A stretch of 64,000 nucleotides of DNA from Novosphingobium sp. (lineage in GTDB: Bacteria > Pseudomonadota > Alphaproteobacteria > Sphingomonadales > Sphingomonadaceae): NCBI RefSeq assembly GCF_030696665.1, contig NZ_JAUYRV010000002.1, positions 1 to 64,000 of the forward strand. Direction: 5' to 3'. Below are positions 40,031-48,308 of the stretch, piece by piece. The position numbers and the translations under genes are program-made. A model generated the notes under the pieces. That model saw only the letters and a program-made list of their open reading frames with translations, had not been told where the DNA came from and did no database searches. The number at the start of each line of letters is the position of its first letter. Positions within the stretch are counted from its first letter, which is position 1.

Positions 40031-41041
40031 ATGACGAAGATGAAGGCGCTGCTGCTCGAAACCACCGATGGACCTGAAGCCGTTGCGGTAAGAGAAGTGG
40101 ATGTGCCCACCCCCGGTCCGGGCGAAGTCCGCGTTGCGATCAAGGCAGCGTCTGTCAACCACCGCGAACTGTTTATCGCGCACGGGCAGTATCCCGGCAT
40201 GACCCTGCCTTCGGTGATGGGCTGCGATGGCGCGGGCGTGGTCGACATGCTGGGCGAAGGCGTGAGCGACGCCAGTGTGGGCGACGAAGTGGTGATCTAC
40301 CCTGCGCGCCAGTGGGGTCCGCGCCGCGATACGCCTGCAGCCGATTTCGGCCTGCTGGGCATGCCCTTCCCCGGCACGATTGCCGAATACATCTGCGTTC
40401 CGGCAGAAAACCTTGCGCCCAAGCCCGCGTTCATGACGTGGGAAGAAGCGGGCGCAATGCCGCTGACCGCGCTGACATCGTGGCGTGCGCTGATGTTCAA
40501 GGGCCAGCTCAAAGCGGGCGAGAAGGTGCTGATTTCGGGCATCGGCGGCGGCGTCGCCACGTTTGGCCTAGCCTTCGCCGTGGCGCTGGGCTGCGATGTG
40601 TGGTGCACCGGCGAAAGCGAAGAAGTGCTTGAAAGCGCACGCAAGATGGGCGCGAAGGATGGATTGCTGTTTACCGATCCCGAATGGCGCAAGAAGGTTG
40701 GCAAGATGACCGGCGGCGTCGATGTCGTGCTTGATGGTGCGCCCAGCCCCAGCTTGCCCAACTATATCCGCGCGATCAATCCGGGCGGGCGCATCGTGAT
40801 CTACGGTTCGACCGCAGGCAACGAGATCAAGTTCAACGCCACCGACCTGTTCCTGAAAAGCGCCACTCTGCTGGGCAGCCAAGTGGGCGATCCCACCGAT
40901 TTCCGCGAAATGCTGGCCTTTGCCGATACGCACAAGATCAAGCCGGTGATCGAGCGGACCTTCCCGCTGGCCGAAGCACGCGAAGCACTGCTGCATCTGC
41001 GTGATGCGCATTCGTTCGGCAAGATTTCGGTGGTGATGTGA
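40031..41041 (+). CDS. MDR-family NADPH:quinone/enoyl reductase-like oxidoreductase
   Basis: The 336-residue medium-chain dehydrogenase/reductase has the N-terminal GroES-like domain (VPTPGPGEVRVAIKAASVNH, VMGCDGAGVVDMLGEGV) and a Rossmann domain (SGIGGGVATFGLAFAVALG). It lacks the structural zinc Cys cluster, but has Cys at the position following GCDGAG. It resembles zinc-free quinone or enoyl-thioester reductases more than alcohol dehydrogenases. The ATG at 40031 (GGGG upstream) is preferred over 40010. Its stop overlaps the SDR start (TGATG). Reduction of an enoyl or enone intermediate is likely. Confidence 0.85.
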   Translation: MTKMKALLLETTDGPEAVAVREVDVPTPGPGEVRVAIKAASVNHRELFIAHGQYPGMTLPSVMGCDGAGVVDMLGEGVSDASVGDEVVIYPARQWGPRRDTPAADFGLLGMPFPGTIAEYICVPAENLAPKPAFMTWEEAGAMPLTALTSWRALMFKGQLKAGEKVLISGIGGGVATFGLAFAVALGCDVWCTGESEEVLESARKMGAKDGLLFTDPEWRKKVGKMTGGVDVVLDGAPSPSLPNYIRAINPGGRIVIYGSTAGNEIKFNATDLFLKSATLLGSQVGDPTDFREMLAFADTHKIKPVIERTFPLAEAREALLHLRDAHSFGKISVVM

Positions 41042-41820
41042 TGTCCGCCGGTCTGTTTGACCTGACGGGCAAGACCGCGCTCGTCACCGGCGGTGCGCAG
41101 GGCCTTGGCCGGATGATCGCCGAAGGGCTGCTGTCTGCTGGCGCGACCGTGGCGATCACATCGCGCAAGGCCGATGTTTGCGAAGCGGCGGCGGCCGAAA
41201 TGGCAGGGCTGGGCCGTTGCATCGCGCTGCCCGCCGATCTTTCCACACCCGAAGCGGCGGTGGAACTGGTCGAGCGGTATCGCGTGGCGGTTGGCCCGTG
41301 CCACATCCTGATCAACAATGCGGGAAAGACGTGGGGCGGCGAAATCGATACCTTCCCCGACAAGGCCTGGCCCGGCGTGATGGCGGTGAACGTGCAGACG
41401 CCGTTCACGATGGTTCGCGAACTCCTGCCCGAACTGACCGCCGCAGGGACGCCCGACGATCCGGCGCGCGTCATCAACATCGGTTCGGTCGCAGGGATGA
41501 AGGCCGAGCGGCTCAAAGCCTACAGCTATGCCGCATCAAAAGCCGCCGTCCACATGATGACGCGCGATCTGGCCGGTGATCTGGCGGAGCGCAACATCAC
41601 CGTCAACGCGGTCATCCCCGGGTTCTTCCCGACGAAGATGACCGCGCACATGCGCACCGACGACGCCGTCGACCCCACGCTGCTGGCGCACATTCCGCTG
41701 CGCCGTCTGGGCAAGCCGGGCGACATCGCAGCGGTGATCCTGTTCCTGTGCGGCAAGGGCGGTGGCTACGTTACCGGCGCACAGATTCCGGTCGACGGCG
41801 GCGTGGTCGGCTGCGGCTGA
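41041..41820 (+). CDS. Short-chain dehydrogenase/reductase
   Basis: The 259-residue classical SDR has TGGAQGLGRMIA (about residues 16-27), TSRKADV (Arg-Lys, NADP preference), NNAGKTWG, catalytic Ser in NIGSVAG and Tyr-Lys in YSYAASKAAV. It shares NIGS and IPGFFPTKMT with the SDR at 34381 in the divergent operon. Its ATG overlaps the MDR stop by 1 bp. It is followed by a GC-rich hairpin (41827-41850) and then the acyl-CoA ligase gene. Confidence 0.9.
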   Translation: MSAGLFDLTGKTALVTGGAQGLGRMIAEGLLSAGATVAITSRKADVCEAAAAEMAGLGRCIALPADLSTPEAAVELVERYRVAVGPCHILINNAGKTWGGEIDTFPDKAWPGVMAVNVQTPFTMVRELLPELTAAGTPDDPARVINIGSVAGMKAERLKAYSYAASKAAVHMMTRDLAGDLAERNITVNAVIPGFFPTKMTAHMRTDDAVDPTLLAHIPLRRLGKPGDIAAVILFLCGKGGGYVTGAQIPVDGGVVGCG

Positions 41821-41826
41821 ACGCGC

Positions 41827-41850
41827 GCCTCCCCCTATCGGCGGGGAGGC
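41827..41850. terminator. GC-rich hairpin after the SDR gene
   Basis: GCCTCCCC (41827-41834) pairs with GGGGAGGC (41843-41850) around an 8-nt loop, starting 6 bp after the SDR stop. No T-run follows. It may be a weak terminator, or a shortened relative of the GC-rich palindromic elements seen at 11441 and 44511, though it does not align with them outside the hairpin. Confidence 0.4.
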
Positions 41851-41930
41851 ACGGAAGCGTGAGGTGCGCCGTAATCCATCAGTGTGACGGATTTGAGGGC
41901 GTGGCGTGCAGATGAAAATTGGGGTTGGGG

Positions 41931-43649
41931 ATGATGGATAGGGATTCAGCGCAAGGTCTGTCGGAAGACCTGTCACGCGTGCGCATCGCGGCGACTACGC
42001 TGGGTGACTTGTTGCTGAGCGCTTGCGACCGCGCGCCGGACAAGGAAATGCTGGTCTTCCCCGAAGGCCGCAAAACCTATGCCGCCTTGGTCGATGCGGT
42101 GCTGCACAAGGCGCGCGCGCTGCTGGCGCTTGGCATCGGGCCGGGCGATCATGTGGGCGTGCTGTTGCCATCAGGCATCGCCTTTGTCGAAACGCTGTTT
42201 GCCAATGCGATGATCGGCGCGGTTTCGGTGCTGATGAACGCGCGCTACAAGGCGCCTGAAATGGCCTACGTGGCCGACAACGCCGATCTTGTCGCCATCG
42301 TAACCGACGATACGCAGACCCAGCATGTCGACTTTACGGGCCGCCTGGCCGAGGCTTTTGCCGATCTGGCGCAGCAGGGCGACCCTGCCGCACTGGCACT
42401 GGCCAGCGCGCCTGCATTGCGCCGCATCGTGGTTCTGCGCGCCAGCGATGGCGCGGGTTCCGGCGCACTTGCCCCGGGCTTCCTTGGTCAGGACGCGTTC
42501 AATGCCGCCGCTGCGGGGGTGCCGATTGCCAATGTCCACCGCCGCCGCCTGTGTGTGCGCCTGCGCGATACCGCGATGATCCTCTACACCTCGGGAACTT
42601 CGGCCAACCCCAAGGGCTGCCTGCTCAGCCACGAAGCCATCGTGCGCGAGACGATCAACCTGACCGCCAACCGCTGGGCATTCACACCCGACGAACGCGC
42701 GTGGTCGCCGATGCCGCTGTTCCACATCGCCGCGATGCTGGCGATGCTTGGCGCGGTCAATGTCAGCGGCACATTCATCGGCCAACCCCACTTCGATCCG
42801 GGCGAAAGTCTGCGCCAGATCGAGGCGGAGAAGGTGACGATGATGTTCCTGCCGTTCGTCACTTTCCATCAGGCGATGATCGCGCATCCCGATTGGGCCA
42901 AGGCCGATATGTCGTCGGTGCGCCTGCAAAATTCCTGCTTTGCGTTCATGCCCGCCAGTGTGGGTCAGGCGTATCGCGACAAGGCACCGAACATGCGCCA
43001 GGTCGGCACTTTCGGGATGACCGAGGCGAGCGGGATCGTGACCACTGGCGGATATGACATGGACCCCGAAATGGGCTTCACCCGGCTCGGCACGCCGCTT
43101 CTGGGTGTTGAGGTGCGCATTGTCGATGCGCAGGGGCATGATCTGCCCACCGGTACGCGCGGCGAAGTGCTGATCCGTGGCTACAACCTGTTTGATGGGT
43201 ACTACAAGGATCCGGAAAAGACCGCAGAGGCGCTCGACGCAGGTGGCTGGTATCATTCGGGTGACATCGGATCTCTGGATGAGGCCGGGCACCTGATGTT
43301 TCATGGCCGCTTCAAGGACATGCTCAAGGTCGGTGGTGAAAACGTGGCGGCAGCTGAAGTCGAGGCAGTGCTCGCCTCGCACCCGCTGGTACGGCTGGCG
43401 CAAGTGGTCGGCCTGCCCGACGCGCGCCTTGCGGAAATTCCGGCGGCGTTTGTTGAAACCGACGGGCCGATCACATCATCGGCCGAGGAATTTGCTGCTG
43501 AACTGATCGCCTTTGTCGGCACGCGCATCGCTTCGTTCAAGGTGCCGCGCCACATCCGCCTGATTGACGAATGGCCAATGTCGGCCTCAAAGATCCAGAA
43601 GTTCAAGCTGCGGCAGCAATTGATCGCCGAACTCGGTATCGAGGAATAA
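41931..43649 (+). CDS. Acyl-CoA synthetase/AMP-dependent ligase
   Basis: The 572-residue adenylate-forming enzyme has the ATP P-loop ILYTSGTSANPKGC (about residues 217-230), the aromatic A5-type motif TFGMTEASG, the hinge YHSGDIG with the ribose-binding Asp, and GRFKDMLKVGGENVAAAEVE. The catalytic Lys is in SASKIQKFKL near the C-terminus. It activates a carboxylic acid to its CoA thioester. ATG at 41931 is preferred (GGGG 6 nt upstream); a TTG at 41919 is in frame. It supplies the acyl-CoA for the acyl-CoA dehydrogenase in the same operon. Confidence 0.92.
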   Translation: MMDRDSAQGLSEDLSRVRIAATTLGDLLLSACDRAPDKEMLVFPEGRKTYAALVDAVLHKARALLALGIGPGDHVGVLLPSGIAFVETLFANAMIGAVSVLMNARYKAPEMAYVADNADLVAIVTDDTQTQHVDFTGRLAEAFADLAQQGDPAALALASAPALRRIVVLRASDGAGSGALAPGFLGQDAFNAAAAGVPIANVHRRRLCVRLRDTAMILYTSGTSANPKGCLLSHEAIVRETINLTANRWAFTPDERAWSPMPLFHIAAMLAMLGAVNVSGTFIGQPHFDPGESLRQIEAEKVTMMFLPFVTFHQAMIAHPDWAKADMSSVRLQNSCFAFMPASVGQAYRDKAPNMRQVGTFGMTEASGIVTTGGYDMDPEMGFTRLGTPLLGVEVRIVDAQGHDLPTGTRGEVLIRGYNLFDGYYKDPEKTAEALDAGGWYHSGDIGSLDEAGHLMFHGRFKDMLKVGGENVAAAEVEAVLASHPLVRLAQVVGLPDARLAEIPAAFVETDGPITSSAEEFAAELIAFVGTRIASFKVPRHIRLIDEWPMSASKIQKFKLRQQLIAELGIEE

Positions 43650-43660
43650 GGAACAGGCCC

Positions 43661-44437
43661 ATGCGCTTCATCATCACCGGGGCAGCCAGCGGCATTGGCC
43701 GGGCCTGTGCCGAACTGCTGGCAGATGGCACTGCCATCCCCGGCGATCACCAGATGCTGCTGGCTGATCGTGACGCGGCGAATCTGGCCGTGGTGGCCGA
43801 TGCCATCGGCGCGTCGGCGGCCACGGTCGTCGTCGATCTGTCCGAACTCGATTGCGGCACGCGCATCGTCGATGCGGCGATCGCGCATATGGGCGGAATC
43901 GATGCAGTGATTTCGAACGCCGGGATCATCATGGGCGGCGCGCTGGTCGATCTGGCGCCCGAGCAGTTCGACCTGATCTATGGTATCAACACCCGCGCAA
44001 CGTGGCTGATCGGCAAAGCGGCGCACCCACATTTGCGCGAAGCCCAAGGCGCGTTCATTGCGACCGCGTCGATGTCTGCCACGCAACCAACGCCAGCGCT
44101 GGGCTTCTATTCATCAAGCAAGGCCGCATTGCTTATGCTGATGCGACAGCTTTCGATAGAATGGGGGCCGGACCGCATCCGCTGCAATACCGTCTCGCCG
44201 GGGCCGACCTATACCCCGATGACCAAGGCGGGATATGATGACGAGACGCGCCGCAAGCAACGTGAAGCCTCAATTCCGCTGGGCAAGCTTGGCACCGCCG
44301 AAGACGTCGCCCGCGCGATCCTGTTCCTGTGCTCCCCACAAGCCGGGCACATCAACGGTATCGATGTGCTGGTCGATGGCGGCATGTCGAACATGCTGAT
44401 GCCCGCCACCGGAAGCGGGACGGGGCAGTCCAAGTAA
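43661..44437 (+). CDS. Short-chain dehydrogenase/reductase
   Basis: The 258-residue SDR starts at the ATG at 43661 with AAGGAAC upstream, so the protein begins directly with the cofactor motif MRFIITGAASGIGRACAE. LADRDAAN (Asp, NAD), SNAGII, catalytic Ser in TASMSA and Tyr-Lys in FYSSSKAAL follow. The N-terminus is shorter than in the other SDRs of the window. It is the last gene of the plus-strand operon and is followed by a canonical intrinsic terminator at 44454. Confidence 0.9.
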   Translation: MRFIITGAASGIGRACAELLADGTAIPGDHQMLLADRDAANLAVVADAIGASAATVVVDLSELDCGTRIVDAAIAHMGGIDAVISNAGIIMGGALVDLAPEQFDLIYGINTRATWLIGKAAHPHLREAQGAFIATASMSATQPTPALGFYSSSKAALLMLMRQLSIEWGPDRIRCNTVSPGPTYTPMTKAGYDDETRRKQREASIPLGKLGTAEDVARAILFLCSPQAGHINGIDVLVDGGMSNMLMPATGSGTGQSK

Positions 44438-44453
44438 ACTTTTTGCAGACGTG

Positions 44454-44490
44454 AAAAAGGCCCCGCGCGATAACCGCGCGGGGCCTTTTT
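44454..44490 (+). terminator. Strong intrinsic terminator
   Basis: AAAAAGGCCCCGCGCG (44454-44469) and CGCGCGGGGCCTTTTT (44475-44490) form a perfect 16-bp stem with loop ATAAC, followed by a further T. The T-run on the plus strand and A-run on the other make it bidirectional. It closes the operon that starts at 38039. Confidence 0.92.
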
Positions 44491-44510
44491 TGTGCGCAAA
44501 CCGTGCGTTG

Positions 44511-44596
44511 CCATGCCCACCCCGCTGCGACTGATGTCACCTGCGAAACCGCAAGTCCCACTCCCCTCCCCCAAGCGGCGGGGAGTGGGGGTGGGC
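44511..44596 (-). repeat. 86-bp GC-rich dispersed palindromic repeat, copy B
   Basis: Read on the minus strand, it starts GCCCACCCCCACTCCCC and ends AGCGGGGTGGGCATGG, the same ends as copy A at 11441-11526. The 9-bp outer inverted repeat and the GGGGGAGGGG arm of the inner hairpin are kept, and by my count 67 of 86 positions match copy A without gaps. It sits between the terminator and the end of the FAH-family gene. Confidence 0.75.
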
Positions 44597-44611
44597 ATTC
44601 GCAATGCCAGA

Positions 44612-45472
44612 TCAGGCGGGTTCGACTACCTTGTTTTCGATTGCGCCGACGCCATCGACTTCGCAGCGGATCACGTCGCCAACCTTCAGGAATACCGGCG
44701 GCTCCATCCCTGCAGCAACGCCTTCAGGCGTACCGGTTGCGATCAGATCACCCGGCAGCAGCGTGAACGCAGTGGTCAAGTGGGAAATCTGCGACCACAC
44801 GTTCGTGATCATGTTGCCAGTGTTGTTCGACTGACGCAGTTCGCCATTCACATAGCAGCGCAGATCCAGTGCGTGCGGATCGGGCACTTCATCCGCCGTG
44901 ATGATCCACGGACCCATCGGACCGTGCGTATCGAACGACTTGCCCATTGTCATCGTGGGCGACTGAAATTGCCAATCGCGCGCGGACACATCGTTCACCA
45001 CGAAATAGCCGAACACGTAGTCCTTGGCGTTTTCCACGCTGACCTTCTTGGCCGACTTGCCGATCACGACGCCGAGTTCGACTTCATAATCGAGCTTTTC
45101 CGTTACACCCGGATCGATCGCATCATAAGGCCCGGAAATGCAGGTCGTCTGCTTGTTGAACCAGATCTGGTTGGCAACGCGGGCGATGCCCAGACGGTCT
45201 GCTTCTTCAAGGTGCTTGGCGTAGTTCATGCCAATGGCCATGAATTTGCTCGGTCGTTCAATCGGGGCGAGCAGTTTGGCATCTTTCAGCGCCAGCGCAT
45301 CGGAACCGGTCTCAAGCTGTTCACGCGCCGCAGCCAAAGCAGCGTCGCCGCCTTCGATGATCGCATGCATGGTAGGATAACGGTCTGCGATCGGTGCAAG
45401 CGACACGATCGCTTCCCCACGGACCAGGCCAAGGCGGGGGGTGCCGCCATCATCGTATCGAACGAACCGCAT
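44612..45472 (-). CDS. Fumarylacetoacetate hydrolase-family protein
   Basis: The 286-residue protein of the FAH superfamily (FAHD1/HpcE type) includes hydrolases, isomerases and decarboxylases of beta-keto or aromatic ring-cleavage products. Visible motifs are IGMNYAKHLEEADR (lid and active-site helix), LDYEVELGVVIGK with the metal-binding Glu residues, VNDVSARDWQ and LLPGDLIATGTPEGV. The ATG at 45472 has a perfect GAGGAG 6 nt upstream; the open frame extends further but is not coding. It lies 115 bp downstream of a RutE-like reductase gene on the same strand. Together with the extradiol enzyme it could hydrolyse a meta-cleavage product. Confidence 0.9.
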   Translation of the reverse strand: MRFVRYDDGGTPRLGLVRGEAIVSLAPIADRYPTMHAIIEGGDAALAAAREQLETGSDALALKDAKLLAPIERPSKFMAIGMNYAKHLEEADRLGIARVANQIWFNKQTTCISGPYDAIDPGVTEKLDYEVELGVVIGKSAKKVSVENAKDYVFGYFVVNDVSARDWQFQSPTMTMGKSFDTHGPMGPWIITADEVPDPHALDLRCYVNGELRQSNNTGNMITNVWSQISHLTTAFTLLPGDLIATGTPEGVAAGMEPPVFLKVGDVIRCEVDGVGAIENKVVEPA

Positions 45473-45587
45473 CAAAGACTCCTCATCCATAAAGGTGTTG
45501 CCAACCCTAGATGCGGACCGCGGCCCTCCGCCACCTTTCTTTGGATGGGTGAACGCAAGAGAGCCGGCGTAATCGCCGCGTTTGCTC

Positions 45588-46181
45588 CTATAAGTCGAGA
45601 CACGCCTGTTCGAAAGCAAGGCGGGGGTTGCGGGGGAACAACTGGTCATCGGTGCCATACCCGATGTTGCACAGAAAATTTGCCTTCCAGCGCCCATCCG
45701 GAAAGAACTCGGCCTCAAGCGTGTCCTTGTCGAAACCGGACATCGGCCCTGCATCAAGCCCCAATGCCCGCGCCGCAAGGATAAGATAGGCTCCAGCAAG
45801 CGTTGAACTGCGCATGGCGGTATCGGCAATTACCGCGTCCTTGCCTGCAAATGTCGCCGAAAAATCGCGGGACGGGAACAGCTGCGGCATGAATTCATGG
45901 AACCGAGTGTCATAGGCGACGATCACGCAGCACGGTGCAGCCATCGTCTTTTCAACGTTTCCAGCGCTCAGGTGTGGGCGCAACCGTGCCCGCGCAGCGG
46001 CGCTGCGGATGAAGACGAAGCGGCCGGGATGGGAATTGGCGGTCGTCGGCCCGGCCGATACCAGCGCGTAAAGCTGCCGCACGGTCGCATCGTCCACCGG
46101 GCGATCCGACCAACTGTTATACGTGCGCGCCTGCGTGAACAACTGGGCAAGCGCAGGGTCTGTAAGCGGTGTCTTGTCCAT
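45588..46181 (-). CDS. Nitroreductase-family protein, RutE-like (malonic semialdehyde reductase)
   Basis: The 197-residue protein aligns by eye with E. coli RutE along its length: LFTQARTYNSW, YALVSAGPTTANSHPGR, RARLRPHLSAGNVEKTMAAP, GAYLILAARALGLDAGPMSGFD and LCNIGYG. RutE-type enzymes reduce malonic semialdehyde to 3-hydroxypropionate and detoxify small aldehydes. There are no other pyrimidine-degradation (rut) genes in the window. The ATG at 46181 has GGGG 5 nt upstream; a second ATG lies at 46184. It is divergent from the EthD gene. A role in reducing a pathway aldehyde, or another flavin-dependent reduction, is possible. Confidence 0.85.
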   Translation of the reverse strand: MDKTPLTDPALAQLFTQARTYNSWSDRPVDDATVRQLYALVSAGPTTANSHPGRFVFIRSAAARARLRPHLSAGNVEKTMAAPCCVIVAYDTRFHEFMPQLFPSRDFSATFAGKDAVIADTAMRSSTLAGAYLILAARALGLDAGPMSGFDKDTLEAEFFPDGRWKANFLCNIGYGTDDQLFPRNPRLAFEQACLDL

Positions 46182-46363
46182 CATATCCCCATGATCAATC
46201 AGGCGGCACTCCAATGGCGGCGGCGCGCACGTGGCGTGACCTGCCGCACGACGGGTCAGGATAAATGCCAAGGCCCCGTCCGTCGGAAGGTTACCAGCGC
46301 GGCTTGGTGCATATGCGTGAAGCGAACGACAGGCGCGTGAGCTGCCTGCACCTGAGGAGCGCC

Positions 46364-47047
46364 ATGAACGGACCTGTGAAACTTATTTCACTGCTGCGGC
46401 CGGATCGCCCGGTTAAAGCGTGGAAGACCTTTGTCACCATGCAGGCTAAGCGGCATCTCCCCGGCCTCAAGCGGCTTGTCTTCAACGAAGTGCTGCCGAT
46501 GAATGTGCGCACCGGCACGCAGGACACGCCAACCTTCGTCGCCGTGGTGGAGGCGTGGTTTGCCGATGAGACCGGCGCAAATGCCCTAGCCGCCAGTATC
46601 CACGCGCATGGCGATGCCGTGCAGCTGTTCGTTGAAGCGCTGCTGATCCACGACAGAGGCAGCCGCCCCCTGCCCAACAAGATCATGGTAACGCTGAAGG
46701 GGCTTTCTCATCTGACGCGTGAGGAAGTGCAGGCGCACTGGCGTGGCCGCCATGTCGAAGTTGGCATGGTTGAGCACAACGGCGGTGATTTTCTGCAACT
46801 CTACTATCAGAACCATGTGATCGCCACCGATCAGCCGCCCGGTTCGCCCAGCGATTATGACGGGATGCCGGAATTCTGGGTCGACCCTGCCGATCTTGCG
46901 TTGATCGGACAGGACGCGCCGGTGATGCGCGCCATTGCCCAGGATGAGGCGCTTTTTGCCGACAAGGCGGCCATCGTCACGATGATGGTGGACGAACAGG
47001 AGTTGTTCACCGCACCCGGAACGCCTCGCGGCTGGCCAGTTGTCTGA
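46364..47047 (+). CDS. EthD-domain protein
   Basis: The 227-residue protein has a C-terminal EthD-like ferredoxin-fold module with LTREEVQAHWRGRHVEVG, the hallmark HWRxxH, and FLQLYYQNHVI. A second, weaker copy of the fold occupies the N-terminal half (VKAWKTFVTMQAKRHLPGL). The start at 46364 has GGAG upstream. EthD-type proteins occur with P450s and in polyketide or aromatic-degradation clusters. It is followed by the TetR gene, which starts just past its stop, suggesting co-transcription. Confidence 0.8.
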   Translation: MNGPVKLISLLRPDRPVKAWKTFVTMQAKRHLPGLKRLVFNEVLPMNVRTGTQDTPTFVAVVEAWFADETGANALAASIHAHGDAVQLFVEALLIHDRGSRPLPNKIMVTLKGLSHLTREEVQAHWRGRHVEVGMVEHNGGDFLQLYYQNHVIATDQPPGSPSDYDGMPEFWVDPADLALIGQDAPVMRAIAQDEALFADKAAIVTMMVDEQELFTAPGTPRGWPVV

Positions 47048-47051
47048 CGCG

Positions 47052-47693
47052 ATGAGCCACGATCAACCCGAACCCCGTCCCCGCAGCCCGCGTGATCCAC
47101 AGGCCACCATTCGCAAGATCCTTGAAGCGGCGCGCGAGGAGTTTGGCGCCAACGGCTTTGACGGCACGAAGGTGGAGCACATCGCCCGCCGAGCCAAAGT
47201 GAGCAAGCAGATCGTCTACTTCTATTTCAAGGGCAAGGACGAGCTGTACTGGGAACTGCTGAAGGACATATCGATCAAGACCAACGAGCGGTTGCTGAAA
47301 ATCCCGCTGGACAATCTGGCACCCGACGACGCCATCCGCACCTATGTGGAAGAAGTGTACGACATCTACGCCGAAGACCCCGTGCTGGGCATGGTGTCGC
47401 TTGACCAAAGCATGCACGGCGGCGCGCAGTTGCGATCCATCCATGAAATCCGGCAGCTGCAGAAGACATTGGCAGATCGCCTGGCAGAAGTGGTGCGACG
47501 CGGCCAGGCCGACGGTGTGTTTCACGCAGACATCGACAGCAACCGGATTGAATTCATGACCGTGATCATCACCGTTGGCTGCCTGTCATCCACGCAGATG
47601 CTCGAACGCTATTCAGGGCGGAAATGGCAGCGCAATGCCGATGAGACCCGCACTTTCGCGCTCGATTTCATCATGCGCGCACTGCGCAAGTAG
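47052..47693 (+). CDS. TetR/AcrR-family transcriptional regulator
   Basis: The 213-residue regulator has the helix-turn-helix IRKILEAAREEFGANGFDGT, VEHIARRAKVSKQIVYFYFK (about residues 20-60) and an all-helical effector domain. It is typical of TetR proteins in catabolic clusters. The ATG at 47052 follows the EthD stop (47047); an in-frame TTG at 47040 would overlap it. It probably regulates the EthD gene and the ferredoxin and Rieske genes downstream, although the 134-bp gap before the ferredoxin gene allows a separate promoter. Confidence 0.85.
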   Translation: MSHDQPEPRPRSPRDPQATIRKILEAAREEFGANGFDGTKVEHIARRAKVSKQIVYFYFKGKDELYWELLKDISIKTNERLLKIPLDNLAPDDAIRTYVEEVYDIYAEDPVLGMVSLDQSMHGGAQLRSIHEIRQLQKTLADRLAEVVRRGQADGVFHADIDSNRIEFMTVIITVGCLSSTQMLERYSGRKWQRNADETRTFALDFIMRALRK

Positions 47694-47827
47694 GGTGCCG
47701 CCCCAGCCTTGGCCAACCACCCCATCAGCGCCTATCCACAGACAGGGGACAGCGTGTTTCGGAATAGCGCAGGTGCGGCACGGTTGGTGATAAAGCCATC
47801 ACCATCACTTTCGGAGTAGTTTCAGCA

Positions 47828-48145
47828 ATGCCCACGCTTATCGTCACCACGCGCGATGGTTCTGAACAGAGCATCGATGCCGCCACCAATGTTTCGGTCA
47901 TGGAAATCATCCGTGATGCAGGTGCCGATGAACTGTTGGCGCTGTGCGGCGGGTGCTGTTCGTGTGCAACGTGTCATGTCTATGTTGATGGGCCTTTGGC
48001 CAACCAGCTTCCCGCTGTCACCGCCGATGAAAACGACCTGCTTGACAGTTCAGACCACCGCCAGGCCAATTCGCGGCTGTCATGTCAGATCAACTTCACC
48101 GCCGAACTTGACGGCCTGCGCGTGACCATCGCTCCGGAAGACTGA
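47828..48145 (+). CDS. 2Fe-2S ferredoxin (putidaredoxin/adrenodoxin type)
   Basis: The 105-residue ferredoxin has the cluster motif [14 protein letters not shown] (ligands Cys-40, Cys-46, Cys-49) and the fourth ligand in SRLSCQI (Cys-86). Two extra Cys (43 and 44) sit in the cluster loop, where homologues have Ser/Ala; their effect is unknown. This type donates electrons to class I P450s and some Rieske oxygenases. It is the only ferredoxin in the window and could serve the four P450s and the adjacent Rieske oxygenase. No ferredoxin reductase was seen. Confidence 0.93.
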   Translation: MPTLIVTTRDGSEQSIDAATNVSVMEIIRDAGADELLALCGGCCSCATCHVYVDGPLANQLPAVTADENDLLDSSDHRQANSRLSCQINFTAELDGLRVTIAPED

Positions 48146-48233
48146 AGCGCCAGATGCGGTGGTAGGCGGTGTGCTATTGGTTGCGCCGCCTTAGCCGTCT
48201 CGGCCTGATGCTTCCAGACTGACCGTCAAGCAA

Positions 48234-48267
48234 GGGTAACTGCACAACCATTCCGATGATGTTACCC
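48234..48267. promoter_or_regulatory. Inverted repeat upstream of the Rieske oxygenase gene
   Basis: GGGTAAC (48234-48240) and GTTACCC (48261-48267) are perfect reverse complements separated by 20 bp, about 40 bp ahead of the Rieske start. The spacing suits a regulator binding two half-sites on the same DNA face. It could also be a transcript hairpin. Confidence 0.35.
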
Positions 48268-48308
48268 CATGACCACTGCGCCGCAGGACAGGATGGGGAA
48301 AACGCCGG

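Noticed and set aside
41821..41930. Third copy of the 86-bp repeat
   Set aside because: Only a GC-rich hairpin is shared; the outer GCCCACCCC/GGGGTGGGC ends and the central block are missing.
44612..45829. Long FAH-family frame starting at 45829
   Set aside because: The first 119 codons overlap the nitroreductase gene and are unlike any FAH protein; ATG 45472 has a perfect GAGGAG 6 nt upstream.
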